The notes: generated from the sequence alone by a model not told the origin. DNA of 64,000 nt from an uncultured Pseudomonadota bacterium (GCA_903870055.1 CAIQBG010000007.1:116419-180418), one strand, 5' to 3'; positions 16,127 through 25,413 are shown, numbered from the stretch's first letter. Translations and numbers: made by a program.

Positions 16127-16429
16127 TTACGTTTCTTGAAATTCAATGGATTCGAGATGCAGGATCAGTTGGCGACTTTTGAGACTCTTGGTAGCGAGGA
16201 AGCCTGTAGCGATTAAGCTGGTTCCGGTCTGTGCGGCGGCAAGCTGGTGAGCCAGATTGCCAAGTGCTTTGACTGAAACTTCACAGGTGACCTGACGCTT
16301 GAGTCCGGCTTCTTGCTGTTCCGAGTGGTGCCCTAACGTTGCTTCCGTTACCGGAATGCCGGCCGGTGTGTACCGGATTGGCTGGACGCTGAGGATTTGC
16401 CCGGAGAGCTGAACCCGATTAATCGTCAA
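16127..16429 (-). CDS. priB: Primosomal replication protein N, PriB
   Basis: A 100-residue single-OB-fold protein related to SSB (residues NRVQLSGQILSVQPIRYTPAGIPVTEATLGH, then LGNLAHQLAAAQTGTSLIATGFLA). PriB helps PriA reload DnaB at stalled forks. Its place between rpsF and rpsR is the classic one in beta- and gammaproteobacteria and fits with dnaB lying downstream. Length is typical. Confidence 0.95.
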   Translation of the reverse strand: MTINRVQLSGQILSVQPIRYTPAGIPVTEATLGHHSEQQEAGLKRQVTCEVSVKALGNLAHQLAAAQTGTSLIATGFLATKSLKSRQLILHLESIEFQET

Positions 16430-16454
16430 TGATTCTGTTTCGCCGAATCAGCGA

Positions 16455-16811
16455 TTAGGAAGCGGCAGCTTCGGTCGTAACCGGCTTGGCCTTCTCTTCC
16501 TTCATCATCGGCGAAGGCTCGGTGATGGCGTGCTTCTGCTTCATCGTCAGGTGACGCAGAACGGCATCATTGAACTTGAAGGCGTGCTCGAGTTCAGCCA
16601 GGGTTTCACCGTTGCACTCGATGTTCATCAGAACATAGTGGGCTTTGTGAACCTTGTTGATCGGGTAAGCCATTTGGCGGCGGCCCCAATCTTCCAGGCG
16701 GTGGATTACACCATTCTGGCCAGTGATCAGCGTTTTGTAACGCTCTACCATCGCCGGCACCTGCTCGGACTGATCCGGGTGGACGATGAATACGATTTCG
16801 TAATTACGCAT
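16455..16811 (-). CDS. rpsF: 30S ribosomal protein S6
   Basis: The 118-residue product begins [25 protein letters not shown] and contains [24 protein letters not shown], the S6 core. The C-terminal tail ([21 protein letters not shown]) is low-complexity, as is common. First gene of rpsF-priB-rpsR-rplI; an AGGAG site lies ahead of the ATG. A hairpin in the leader may be regulatory. Confidence 0.98.
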   Translation of the reverse strand: MRNYEIVFIVHPDQSEQVPAMVERYKTLITGQNGVIHRLEDWGRRQMAYPINKVHKAHYVLMNIECNGETLAELEHAFKFNDAVLRHLTMKQKHAITEPSPMMKEEKAKPVTTEAAAS

Positions 16812-16832
16812 GTAGACTCCTTTTGGCTAATA

Positions 16833-16861
16833 CCCCCCGCCATGCGAATACGCGGTGGGGC
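16833..16861 (-). promoter_or_regulatory. Leader hairpin of rpsF
   Basis: On the minus strand GCCCCACCGC can pair with GGCGGGGGG around a ten-base loop, with an A bulge in the CCCC-A-CCGC arm. It is 22 bases from the rpsF start. Leaders of rpsF in other bacteria bind the S6:S18 complex for autoregulation; the hairpin could be that element or the cysB terminator (no U run). Inferred only. Confidence 0.35.
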
Positions 16862-16898
16862 AAGGTGGAAAGCCCAAGATTTTATAACAGAATCAAGG

Positions 16899-17852
16899 TT
16901 AAAGCCAGTCTGACGCCCTCATCTCGCCGCCTTGCAGGGCTTTTTGGACCACATCGCGGTTCAAACTGGGGGCAAAGTCTTCGATAAAGTCATATTCGAA
17001 TCGACGAAGTAAGGTGCCACGGCGGATACCGACATGGGTCGTATTGGCCGGAAAGAGATGTCGCGCCGAAATGAGGCGTAAGCCGGCAGCCGGGTCACGC
17101 AACGGATCAAAGGCGTGTTCGGCAATGATGCCGACCCCCATGCCCACGCCAACGTAGGTTTTAACGACATCGGCATCCAGCGCATCGAGCACGATGCGTG
17201 GCGACAGACCATGTCGCTCAAAGACGGCATCGATGCCGATACGCCCTGCTACGCCACGCACATAGGTAATGAGTGGGTAAGCGGCCAGTTCAGACAGGCT
17301 GATCTCTCCGGCCTTGATGAGCGGATGCCCTTCCGGCACAACAATGGCGTGATGCCACTGCCGGCAAGGCAAGGCAACAATACCGGGCATATCTTTCAGC
17401 GCTTCGGTAGCGATGGCAAGGTCCACATCGCCCCGCATGAGCCATTCAGCAAACTGGTCGGGCATGCCCTGATGCAACGTCAGGGTCACTTCCGGGTATC
17501 GCGTCCGGAAATGTGAAATGGCCTCCGGCAAGGCATAGCGGGCCTGGGTGTGGGTTGTGGCAATGACCAGAGCGCCATGTTGGCCATGGGTATAGTCATC
17601 CACGTAGCGCTTGAGGTTTTCTGTTTCGGCCAAAATACGCCGGGCATGGCCCAGTATCTGTGCGCCAGCCTCCGTAACGCCGGTGAGGCGCTTTCCCATA
17701 CGCTCGAAGATAATGACGCCCAGATCTGTTTCCAGCTGTTTGATCTGCTTGGAAACCCCGGGCTGGGAGGTGTAAAGCGCTTCGGCAGCTTCTGAAACAT
17801 TAAAGCCGCGCTGTGCTACTTCGACGAGGTAACGTAGTTGCTGAAGGGTCAT
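16899..17852 (-). CDS. cysB: CysB family LysR-type regulator
   Basis: A 317-residue LysR regulator. The N-terminal helix-turn-helix reads MTLQQLRYLVEVAQRGFNVSEAAEALYTSQPGVSKQIKQLE, which is the CysB/Cbl pattern; the effector domain covers residues about 90-300. CysB controls sulfate uptake and reduction and responds to O- or N-acetylserine. It is divergent from the sulfate assimilation operon next door, so that operon is its likely target. Whether it is CysB or the sulfonate regulator Cbl/SsuB-type cannot be fixed from sequence; the cys genes favour CysB. Confidence 0.9.
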   Translation of the reverse strand: MTLQQLRYLVEVAQRGFNVSEAAEALYTSQPGVSKQIKQLETDLGVIIFERMGKRLTGVTEAGAQILGHARRILAETENLKRYVDDYTHGQHGALVIATTHTQARYALPEAISHFRTRYPEVTLTLHQGMPDQFAEWLMRGDVDLAIATEALKDMPGIVALPCRQWHHAIVVPEGHPLIKAGEISLSELAAYPLITYVRGVAGRIGIDAVFERHGLSPRIVLDALDADVVKTYVGVGMGVGIIAEHAFDPLRDPAAGLRLISARHLFPANTTHVGIRRGTLLRRFEYDFIEDFAPSLNRDVVQKALQGGEMRASDWL

Positions 17853-17967
17853 AACCTGAAGATCCTCCTTAATTACTAAAAGTTATAGCATTCTAACCAT
17901 ATATTCTTTTACGTTGGGTTGGCCGACTGTTAGGATGGCGGCCTTAATCAATATTGCAGCGCAGCTA
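17853..17967 (+). promoter_or_regulatory. Divergent promoter region cysB / sulfate operon
   Basis: A short A+T-rich spacer (TTAATTACTAAAAG, then ATTCT repeated at 17890-17894 and 17903-17907, 13 bases apart) separates cysB from the permease gene. LysR regulators usually bind such repeats in divergent spacers. No exact site is claimed. Confidence 0.5.
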
Positions 17968-18741
17968 ATGGACCTTCTCTATACCGTCTCGGGCTTTTTT
18001 GTAGGGCTGATCGTCGGCATGACCGGCGTAGGCGGCGGTTCTTTAATGACCCCGCTGCTAGTGCTGCTCTTTGGCATATCCCCAGCTACGGCGGTAGGTA
18101 CCGACTTGCTTTATGCGGCACTCACTAAATGTGGCGGGACCGTTGCGCACGGACGCAAGGGCCACGTGGACTGGCTTATCGTGGGTCGTTTAGCTGCGGG
18201 TAGCATTCCAGCAGCGGCCATTACGCTTTATGTCCTGGCGCAACTACCGGGCCACGGCAAAGAAATCGGGCACATCATGTCGGTTGCCCTGGGTTTCGCG
18301 CTCTTTCTTACCGCCGGCGCTATTTTTCTCCGCGATAAGCTCTTGCGCTATGCCCGTAGCCATGAAGATTCCTTTATTCAACGTCACGTTGCCCCTATTA
18401 CCATCGTCGTTGGCATCATTCTGGGGATGCTGGTTACGATTTCGTCCGTTGGCGCCGGGGCGCTGGGCGTTACCGCCCTTTTCTTCCTATACCCCCGAAT
18501 TGGCACGCTGAAGATTGTTGCCAGCGATATTGCTCACGCCGTGCCGCTAACGGCCGTTGCCGGTATTGGCCACTGGTACCTAGGTAGCGTAGATTTCAAT
18601 CTGCTGGGTGCGCTATTGCTCGGTTCTCTGCCCGGCATCTGGGTAGGCAGCCACATCGCTAGCAAAGTCCCTGAAAAGTTTTTGCGCACCTTGCTTGGCA
18701 CCATGCTGCTCATTATCGGCACCAAACTCGTACTTTCCTGA
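17968..18741 (+). CDS. TSUP family permease of the sulfate operon
   Basis: An inner membrane protein of 257 residues with about eight hydrophobic segments. Family motifs are GLIVGMTGVGGGSLMTPLL near the N terminus and VTISSVGAGALGVTALFFLYPR in the middle. Its place as first gene before cysI, opposite cysB, suggests sulfate import or sulfite balance; TSUP members near cys genes are sometimes called CysZ-like or sulfate permeases, but direction of transport is not shown by sequence. ATG 17968 gives the usual family N terminus (MDLLYTVSGFFVG); ATG 17935 would add eleven residues, and neither has a strong ribosome site. Confidence 0.85.
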   Translation: MDLLYTVSGFFVGLIVGMTGVGGGSLMTPLLVLLFGISPATAVGTDLLYAALTKCGGTVAHGRKGHVDWLIVGRLAAGSIPAAAITLYVLAQLPGHGKEIGHIMSVALGFALFLTAGAIFLRDKLLRYARSHEDSFIQRHVAPITIVVGIILGMLVTISSVGAGALGVTALFFLYPRIGTLKIVASDIAHAVPLTAVAGIGHWYLGSVDFNLLGALLLGSLPGIWVGSHIASKVPEKFLRTLLGTMLLIIGTKLVLS

Positions 18742-18772
18742 TTCTTAAAAACCTGTTCCATAGAGATCCGCT

Positions 18773-20470
18773 ATGTACCGCTATGACGATTACGACCGCG
18801 CCTTAGTTAAGGCCCGTGTAGATCAGTTCCGTGACCAGACAGCACGCTGGCAAGCTGGCGAGCTGGGCGACGAAGAATTCCGTCCGCTGCGTTTGCAGAA
18901 CGGCCTCTATATGCAGCGTCATGCGCCAATGCTGCGCATTGCCGTACCGTACGCAATGATCTCTGCTGCGCAGCTGCGCGTTCTGGCTGCCATTGCCCGC
19001 GAAGAAGACAAGGGCTACGCCCACTTCACCACGCGTCACAACCTGCAATACAACTGGATTCCGATGGCACGTGTGCCAGAGGTGCTGGCACGCCTGGCCG
19101 AAGTTGAAATGCATGCCATTCAGACTTCGGGCAACTGCATCCGTAACGTCACCAGCGATCAGTTCTCGGGCATAGCCCCGGACGAAGTCGTGGATACCCG
19201 CCCGCTGGCTGAAATCATCCGCCAATGGAGCACCTTCCATCCGGAGTTCGCTTTCCTGCCACGCAAGTTCAAGATTGCCGTACATGGTGCCGAGCGCGAT
19301 CGTGCGGTGGTTCAGGTACACGATATTGGTTTGCACCTGTATCGAGACGATAAAGGTGAAGTGCTCGCACGCGTGTGGGTCGGTGGTGGCCTAGGCCGCA
19401 CACCCATTCTGGGCGAAATTATTCACGAAGGCCTGCCGTGGCGTCACCTGCTTTCCTATATGGAAGCGATTATCCGTGTCTATAACCTGGAAGGTCGTCG
19501 CGACAATCCATACAAGGCGCGGATCAAGATACTGGTGAAAGCATTGGGCATTGAAGAGTTCCGCCGCAAGGTGGATGCCGAATGGGCAAGCCTGAAGGAT
19601 GGCCCTGCCACGATTACCGATGCCGAGCTGGCGCGTGTATCAGCCTACTTTACGGCACCGGCTTATGCCCAGCTGCCAGATACCGATGCGGATTACGAGG
19701 CGCGTCTGGCCAGCGACAAAGCATTTGCCCGCTGGGTACAACAAAATGTGCACGCCCACCGTGTACCGGGTTACCGTGCCGTAACGCTTTCGCTCAAGGC
19801 CAAGGGTCAGGCGCCTGGCGATATCACTGATACACAGATGGATGCCGTAGCTGATCTGGCTGATGCCTATAGCTTTGGCGAGCTACGCTCCTCTCACGAA
19901 CAGAATCTGGTGCTGTCGGATGTCGAGCTGCGTAAGCTGCCGGAACTTTTCGATAAGGCCAAAGCACTTAAGCTGGCTAGCTCAACCGTTGGTCTGCTTA
20001 CCGACATTATTTGCTGCCCTGGCGGCGACTTCTGCGACCTGGCTAATGCAAAATCGATTCCGATTGCCAAGGCCATCATGGAGCGCTTTGACGACCTGGA
20101 TTATCTACATGACATCGGCGAACTGGATCTGAACATTTCAGGTTGTATGAACGCCTGCGGCCACCATCACGTAGGCCACATCGGCGTGTTGGGTGTCGAT
20201 AAGAATGATGAAGAGTGGTACCAGGTAACGATTGGTGGACGTCAAGGTAACGACACGCGCTTAGGCAAGGTCATTGGCCCATCGTTCGCAGCGGCCGACA
20301 TGCCAGACGTGGTGACTAAGCTGCTCGAAACCTACGTTAGCCTGCGCGAACCGGAAGAGCGTTTCGTAGAGACTGTGGTACGCGTGGGCCTCGACCCATT
20401 CAAGCTCAGCGTCTATGGCGAGTCCGCAAGAGACCGCGCTAATAAAAAGAAGGAGGCTGAAAATGGCTGA
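18773..20470 (+). CDS. cysI: Sulfite reductase hemoprotein (CysI)
   Basis: A 565-residue siroheme-[4Fe-4S] enzyme that reduces sulfite to sulfide in six electrons. The cluster ligands are Cys415, Cys421 (CCPGGDFC) and Cys458, Cys462 (GCMNACG). Two nitrite/sulfite-reductase ferredoxin-like half domains precede the two sirohaem domains, with FTTRHNLQYNWI near residue 86-97. No cysJ flavoprotein is in the operon, so the electron donor (ferredoxin or another) is not known. The end overlaps the DUF934 gene by eight bases. A related nitrite reductase is less likely given the cys neighbours. Confidence 0.95.
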   Translation: MYRYDDYDRALVKARVDQFRDQTARWQAGELGDEEFRPLRLQNGLYMQRHAPMLRIAVPYAMISAAQLRVLAAIAREEDKGYAHFTTRHNLQYNWIPMARVPEVLARLAEVEMHAIQTSGNCIRNVTSDQFSGIAPDEVVDTRPLAEIIRQWSTFHPEFAFLPRKFKIAVHGAERDRAVVQVHDIGLHLYRDDKGEVLARVWVGGGLGRTPILGEIIHEGLPWRHLLSYMEAIIRVYNLEGRRDNPYKARIKILVKALGIEEFRRKVDAEWASLKDGPATITDAELARVSAYFTAPAYAQLPDTDADYEARLASDKAFARWVQQNVHAHRVPGYRAVTLSLKAKGQAPGDITDTQMDAVADLADAYSFGELRSSHEQNLVLSDVELRKLPELFDKAKALKLASSTVGLLTDIICCPGGDFCDLANAKSIPIAKAIMERFDDLDYLHDIGELDLNISGCMNACGHHHVGHIGVLGVDKNDEEWYQVTIGGRQGNDTRLGKVIGPSFAAADMPDVVTKLLETYVSLREPEERFVETVVRVGLDPFKLSVYGESARDRANKKKEAENG

Positions 20471-20993
20471 GATCCTGAAAAACGGTCAGGTGCATAGCGA
20501 CAACTGGCAAGTGCTTCATCTTGAAGCCGATACCGACCCGGCAGCTCAAACGGTTGCGCCTGGTCAATGGCTGGTGCCTTTTAATGTCTGGGTAGCGCAA
20601 CGGGATGCCTTCAAAACACGCGCCGGAGAGATCGGTGTCTGGCTATCCGCTACTGATGATTTGAACGCCGTGGCCGCAGAGTTTGCTGCCTGGCCACTGG
20701 TGGCGATCGACTTCCCGAAGTTCACCGATGGCCGAGGTTATTCCATCGCCTGGCGTCTACGTAACCATCATAAATACACGGGTGAACTACGCGCCATTGG
20801 TAATGTACTGGTTGACCAACTGTTCTTTATGCTGCGTGTTGGCTTCGATACGCTCGCGCTAGATCCGAAGGTTTCGACAGAGATTGCGTTAAAGCACCTG
20901 ACACCGTTCCCGGATACCTATCAAGGTTCGACTGACAACCCGGAACCATTATTCCGTCAGGTTGATCGCGTCCTGGGTGGAGCACGCTCATGA
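20463..20993 (+). CDS. DUF934 family protein
   Basis: A 176-residue protein of the DUF934 family (PF06073), nearly always found directly after cysI in betaproteobacteria and some alphaproteobacteria. Recognisable stretches are WLSATDDLNAVAAEFAAWPLVAIDFPKFTDGRGYSIAWRLR and VGFDTLALDPK. No catalytic motif is evident. The start codon lies inside the last codons of cysI and the stop overlaps cysH (ATGA), so it is tightly coupled to both. A role as a sulfite reductase accessory or electron partner is inferred from context only. Confidence 0.92.
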   Translation: MAEILKNGQVHSDNWQVLHLEADTDPAAQTVAPGQWLVPFNVWVAQRDAFKTRAGEIGVWLSATDDLNAVAAEFAAWPLVAIDFPKFTDGRGYSIAWRLRNHHKYTGELRAIGNVLVDQLFFMLRVGFDTLALDPKVSTEIALKHLTPFPDTYQGSTDNPEPLFRQVDRVLGGARS

Positions 20994-21745
20994 CGAGCTC
21001 GCCAATTTCCGGCATTGGCCAACCTAAAGCTGCGGCGCGTCCGGCACCAGATGCTGCGCTCGTCGCTGCTGTCGCAGAAAAATCTGCGTTGGTGATGGCG
21101 CGTCTGAACACGATTATCGATCGCCATCCGAATGTTGTACTGGCCAACAGCCTAGGTGCCGAAGATATGGTGCTGATGGACATGATCTGCAAGGACAACC
21201 TGCCGATCAGTATCTTCACACTCGACACAGGCCGTTTGAATGAAGAGACCTATGCGCTGCTCGCTAAGGCACAGCAGCAATATGATCGCGACATTCAAAT
21301 CATGACACCCGATTACACGCAGCTGGAACCCTGGGTGCGCGAACACGGCATCAACGGTTTCTACGACTCCGTCGACAACCGCAAAGCCTGCTGCCAGATT
21401 CGCAAGCTGGAACCACTGGCCCGCGCACTGAAAGGCAAAGACGCCTGGATTACCGGACTGCGTGCTGCCCAATCGGTGACCCGTCAGAACATGGACTGGG
21501 AAGACTTCGATACTCTGAATAATCTGCCAAAGTTCAACCCGCTGATCGAGTGGTCCGAAAAAGAAATCTGGGCCTACATCGATCTAAATAATGTGCCTTA
21601 CAACGCACTGCACGATCGCTTTTACCCATCAATCGGCTGCGCGCCCTGTACGCGCGCCATTACACCAGGTGAAGACGTACGCGCTGGCCGCTGGTGGTGG
21701 GAAAACCCTGAAACCAAAGAATGCGGCCTGCATAAAGCTAAGTAA
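20990..21745 (+). CDS. cysH: Adenylylsulfate reductase (APS-type CysH)
   Basis: A 251-residue thioredoxin-dependent reductase. The [4Fe-4S] cluster ligands that mark the APS type are present: Cys134-Cys135 (ACCQIRKLEPL) and Cys217, Cys220 (CAPC). The catalytic cysteine is Cys245 in ECGLH near the C terminus. Plain PAPS reductases lack the two Cys pairs. The enzyme therefore reduces APS directly to sulfite, and no APS kinase (CysC) is needed or seen. It lies between DUF934 and cysD. Confidence 0.93.
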   Translation: MTSSPISGIGQPKAAARPAPDAALVAAVAEKSALVMARLNTIIDRHPNVVLANSLGAEDMVLMDMICKDNLPISIFTLDTGRLNEETYALLAKAQQQYDRDIQIMTPDYTQLEPWVREHGINGFYDSVDNRKACCQIRKLEPLARALKGKDAWITGLRAAQSVTRQNMDWEDFDTLNNLPKFNPLIEWSEKEIWAYIDLNNVPYNALHDRFYPSIGCAPCTRAITPGEDVRAGRWWWENPETKECGLHKAK

Positions 21746-21769
21746 AGACAACCCTGTAAAATTATAGCC

Positions 21770-22681
21770 ATGTCAAAACCTGTCCCTACTCTCTCTCACC
21801 TCGACTGGCTGGAAGCAGAAGCAATCCAGATCATGCGCGAGGTTGCTGGCCAATGCGAGCGTCCTGCCCTGCTGTTCTCCGGCGGTAAAGATTCGATCTG
21901 CATGCTGCGCCTAGCTGAAAAAGCCTTTCGTCCGGCACGCTTTCCGTTTCCACTGGTGCATATCGATACCGGCCACAATTACCCGGAAGTGATCGACTTC
22001 CGTGATCGCCGCGCAGCAGAGCTGGGTGAACGCCTGATTGTCCGTTCGCTTGAAGATTCGATGAAGCGCGGCACGATTGTGCTGAAGTCGGCCGATGAAT
22101 CGCGCAACCGTCACCAATCGGTGACGCTGCTCGAAACGATTGCCGAATTTGAATTCGACTGCCTGATCGGTGGCGCCCGGCGAGATGAAGAAAAGGCTCG
22201 GGCCAAAGAACGCATTTTCAGTTTCCGTGATGACTTCGGCCAATGGGACCCGAAGAACCAACGCCCGGAGCTGTGGGATCTGTATAACGCCCGCGTGCAC
22301 AAAGGTGAGCACATGCGTGCTTTCCCGATTTCTAACTGGACTGAGCTGGATGTCTGGCAATACATTGAGCGCGAGAAGCTCGAACTGCCATCAATCTACT
22401 TTGCCCATACACGCCCAATCGTACGTCGCGGTGGCGGCATCGTGCCAATCACGCACCTGACGCCTGCTAAGCCAGGCGAAGAAGTGGTCGATCTACAAGT
22501 CCGTTTCCGCACCGTGGGCGATATCAGCTGTACTGCTCCTGTGATTAGCGACGCAGACTGCATTGAAAAGATTATTACTGAAACCGCTGGCACGACGATC
22601 AGCGAACGTGGCGCAACGCGCCTGGACGACCAGGCTAGCGAAGCTGCCATGGAACAACGTAAGAAAGAGGGCTACTTCTAA
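21770..22681 (+). CDS. cysD: Sulfate adenylyltransferase subunit 2
   Basis: The small subunit of ATP sulfurylase (303 aa) with the PP-loop SGGKDS at residues 37-42 and the family tail QRKKEGYF. With CysN it makes APS from sulfate and ATP. The cysN start codon overlaps the cysD stop by one base (TAATG). Length and sequence are typical. Confidence 0.97.
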   Translation: MSKPVPTLSHLDWLEAEAIQIMREVAGQCERPALLFSGGKDSICMLRLAEKAFRPARFPFPLVHIDTGHNYPEVIDFRDRRAAELGERLIVRSLEDSMKRGTIVLKSADESRNRHQSVTLLETIAEFEFDCLIGGARRDEEKARAKERIFSFRDDFGQWDPKNQRPELWDLYNARVHKGEHMRAFPISNWTELDVWQYIEREKLELPSIYFAHTRPIVRRGGGIVPITHLTPAKPGEEVVDLQVRFRTVGDISCTAPVISDADCIEKIITETAGTTISERGATRLDDQASEAAMEQRKKEGYF

Positions 22682-23976
22682 TGACCGCCCAGATACAAAA
22701 CGCACACATTGAAGATCATGGCCTACTGCGCTTCCTCACCTGCGGCAGCGTGGATGATGGCAAGAGTACGCTCATTGGTCGCCTGCTGTTTGATACCAAG
22801 ACTATCCTGGTCGACACGCTGAGCAATCTGGCGCGCACTTCGGAGCGTCGCGGCCTGACCAGCGTTGATCTGTCTCTACTAACCGATGGCCTGCAAGCCG
22901 AGCGCGAACAGGGTATTACGATCGATGTGGCCTATCGCTACTTCTCGACCGGTACACGCAAATACATCATCGCCGATGCGCCGGGCCACGAACAGTACAC
23001 ACGCAATATGGTGACGGCGGCTTCGACAGCTGATCTAGCGATTATTCTGGTAGATGCCCGCCGCGGCATTCTGACGCAAACACGTCGTCACGCCAAAATC
23101 TGTCAACTGCTGGGCATTCCACAAATTGTTGTTGCCATCAACAAGATGGATCTGGTGAATCACGACGCACAAGTCTTTGCCAAGCTGCAAGAAGAATTTG
23201 CGCAAGTGGCTGCGACGATTGGTCTAGAAAAAGTGCGTTACGTACCGATGTCTGCCCTTGAAGGTGACATGATCGTGGATCGTGGCGACTCAATGAACTG
23301 GTACGAAGGCCCGACGCTGCTGGAAATTCTTGAAACAGCACCGAACAGCCATAGCGAAACACCGACTCACCATGAGTTGTTCCGCATGCCGGTGCAACTG
23401 GTGTGCCGCCCGCAGGACTCTGCCAATCCGGATCTGCATGACTACCGTGGCTTCATGGGTCGCATCAGCTCGGGTGTGGTGCGCCCCGGCGATGAAGTGA
23501 TTGCCTTGCCTTCGGGTCAGCGCAGCACAGTAAGCCATGTAGAGTTAGGCGGCGTTGCCCTGAACGAAGGCGTGGCCGAGCAGTCTGTAACGATCCGTCT
23601 GAAAGATGAAATTGATATCTCGCGTGGCGATATGATTGCTCACCCGGATACGGCACCGCAAGTGGTGAAAGAAGCCCAGGCCATGGTTTGTTGGCTTTCT
23701 GAAACACCGCTGGATCGTGCCCGTACGTACGCACTGCGTCAGACGACTCGCACGGTGAAAGCCAAGATTGCCGATATTCCACTACGTCTGGATATCAACA
23801 CGCTGGCTCAAGACACCGGACCTGCTCAACTGCACATGAACGACATCGCCACAATCAACTTGCGTCTGGCGCAGCCAATCTGCTGCGACAGCTACAAGAA
23901 CAACCGTGGCACAGGTGCATTCATTTTAATTGACGAAGCAACTAACAACACCGTCGGCGCGGGCATGCTCCTGTAA
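22681..23976 (+). CDS. cysN: Sulfate adenylyltransferase subunit 1 (GTPase)
   Basis: The GTPase subunit of ATP sulfurylase (431 aa), an EF-Tu relative. G motifs are GSVDDGKST (about residue 22), DAPGHEQ, and NKMD. GTP hydrolysis drives APS formation by CysD. No CysC kinase domain is fused at the C terminus, in agreement with an APS reductase route. Next comes a gene only nine bases on. Confidence 0.97.
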   Translation: MTAQIQNAHIEDHGLLRFLTCGSVDDGKSTLIGRLLFDTKTILVDTLSNLARTSERRGLTSVDLSLLTDGLQAEREQGITIDVAYRYFSTGTRKYIIADAPGHEQYTRNMVTAASTADLAIILVDARRGILTQTRRHAKICQLLGIPQIVVAINKMDLVNHDAQVFAKLQEEFAQVAATIGLEKVRYVPMSALEGDMIVDRGDSMNWYEGPTLLEILETAPNSHSETPTHHELFRMPVQLVCRPQDSANPDLHDYRGFMGRISSGVVRPGDEVIALPSGQRSTVSHVELGGVALNEGVAEQSVTIRLKDEIDISRGDMIAHPDTAPQVVKEAQAMVCWLSETPLDRARTYALRQTTRTVKAKIADIPLRLDINTLAQDTGPAQLHMNDIATINLRLAQPICCDSYKNNRGTGAFILIDEATNNTVGAGMLL

Positions 23977-23985
23977 CATCGGAGG

Positions 23986-25404
23986 ATGCCGCCGCTATTG
24001 ATCCCCGTTGTTGTATTTATCGAGGGCTTTTGCTCCCTCGGTGCGGAGATCATTGCGCTGCGCCGTCTGGTGCCGCATATCGGTAGTTCTATTGTCGTTA
24101 CGGCACCGACCATCGGTTTCTTTCTGCTTGCACTAGCGCTGGGCTATGCCGCAGGCGCCAAAATCAGTGACCGTTACCTGCAGGTGGTTGCGCGCAACTT
24201 TCTGATTTCAGCACTGCTGCTAGGGGTAGGTCTTTCAACGCCTTTCGTGAATGGGCTCTTTGCTCATATCGAGCCGGTGTGGCTTGCCTACACGCTACTC
24301 ATTGGCGGTATTCTCTCCCCCCTCGCCTGGCTACTCGGTCAGACGGTGCCTGCGCTCACGAATCTCATGCAGACCCGGCGTACCGGTGAAGCCAGTGGTA
24401 TGGCGCTTTACTGGTCCACCTTAGGCTCTTTTCTTGGGTCGCTCGGACTGTCCGTGCTGGTTATGCAATGGCTAGGCACTTCTGCGGCCGTTGCGCTTTG
24501 CGCACTCCTGCTGCTGATCGGTGCATTGCGGTTACAACGTGCTCCCGAAATTACTACGCGCAGCTGGCAAGTGCTTGTGGTTTTTCTTGCATCAACGCTG
24601 GTGATTATTGGCCTGAATGTGCCGCTGCTGCGCGGGCAGTTTCTGAATGATCCCCAGGACATCACAGAAACCGCTTACGCGGATTACTCAGTCGTTCTTA
24701 CCGAAACGCCAGAGGGCGAGCCGGTTCGCGTCTTCAAGGTCAATAGCTCAACCGCATCTCTGATCAGTGATGGCACCCCACCCCACTACGCGCGTTATAT
24801 CGATTATCTGCGTCAGACGCTACTGGTTGATTTGAAACTCAAGGATAGCGACATCCTAGTTCTTGGTGCCGGCGGCTTTACGCTATCGCATCGCGAACCG
24901 CTGAACCGATATACCTTTGTCGATATCGACCCTAAAATACAGTCCATCGCCGAGCAGCAATTTTTACACGAACCAATCCGTGGCCAATTTATTGTCGATG
25001 ACGCACGGCATTTTGTGGCCAGCACAGCGAAGCTCTCCGGCGATCGGTTTAATGCCGTGGTGGTGGATGTGTTCAGCTCTCATCACAACATCCCCAGCCA
25101 TCTGGTCACCCGTGAATTCTGGAACGATACCCGGCAGGTACTTAAACCGAATGGTGTATTGCTGGCCAATCTGATTCTTGATAGCAAACTGCAGAGCAAT
25201 TACGCCCGCAATATTCTGGCAACCATCGAATCTGTGTATGGTCGGTGTGCGATTGAGGTGCTACACAAGGATAGACCGCTGGCCAACGTAGAAGTGCTTT
25301 GCCAGAATGGGGGCGCCGGACTCAACGCCAAGCCGGCCAAGCCCTACACCGACGAAATGAATGCGGCCGACATAGACCACGCCCGGGCAAATGCCGGGCG
25401 TTAA
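23986..25404 (+). CDS. Membrane-bound spermidine-synthase-like protein
   Basis: A 472-residue protein with about six hydrophobic segments in the first half (residues about 4-200) and a soluble Rossmann methyltransferase-fold domain in the second half (DILVLGAGGFTLSHREPLNRYTFVDIDP, then DDARHFV). This is the fused transporter/spermidine-synthase type. It is unknown whether it makes polyamines. GGAGG lies directly against ATG 23986, so an internal start at TTG 23998 is also possible. It is nine bases after cysN, so it belongs to the cys transcript. Confidence 0.8.
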   Translation: MPPLLIPVVVFIEGFCSLGAEIIALRRLVPHIGSSIVVTAPTIGFFLLALALGYAAGAKISDRYLQVVARNFLISALLLGVGLSTPFVNGLFAHIEPVWLAYTLLIGGILSPLAWLLGQTVPALTNLMQTRRTGEASGMALYWSTLGSFLGSLGLSVLVMQWLGTSAAVALCALLLLIGALRLQRAPEITTRSWQVLVVFLASTLVIIGLNVPLLRGQFLNDPQDITETAYADYSVVLTETPEGEPVRVFKVNSSTASLISDGTPPHYARYIDYLRQTLLVDLKLKDSDILVLGAGGFTLSHREPLNRYTFVDIDPKIQSIAEQQFLHEPIRGQFIVDDARHFVASTAKLSGDRFNAVVVDVFSSHHNIPSHLVTREFWNDTRQVLKPNGVLLANLILDSKLQSNYARNILATIESVYGRCAIEVLHKDRPLANVEVLCQNGGAGLNAKPAKPYTDEMNAADIDHARANAGR

Positions 25405-25413
25405 TCTACGCGA

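Noticed and set aside
25380..25400. CGCCCGG/CCGGGCG hairpin as terminator between the spermidine-synthase-like gene and rlmB
   Set aside because: It lies inside the coding end and has no U run on either strand; too weak to list.
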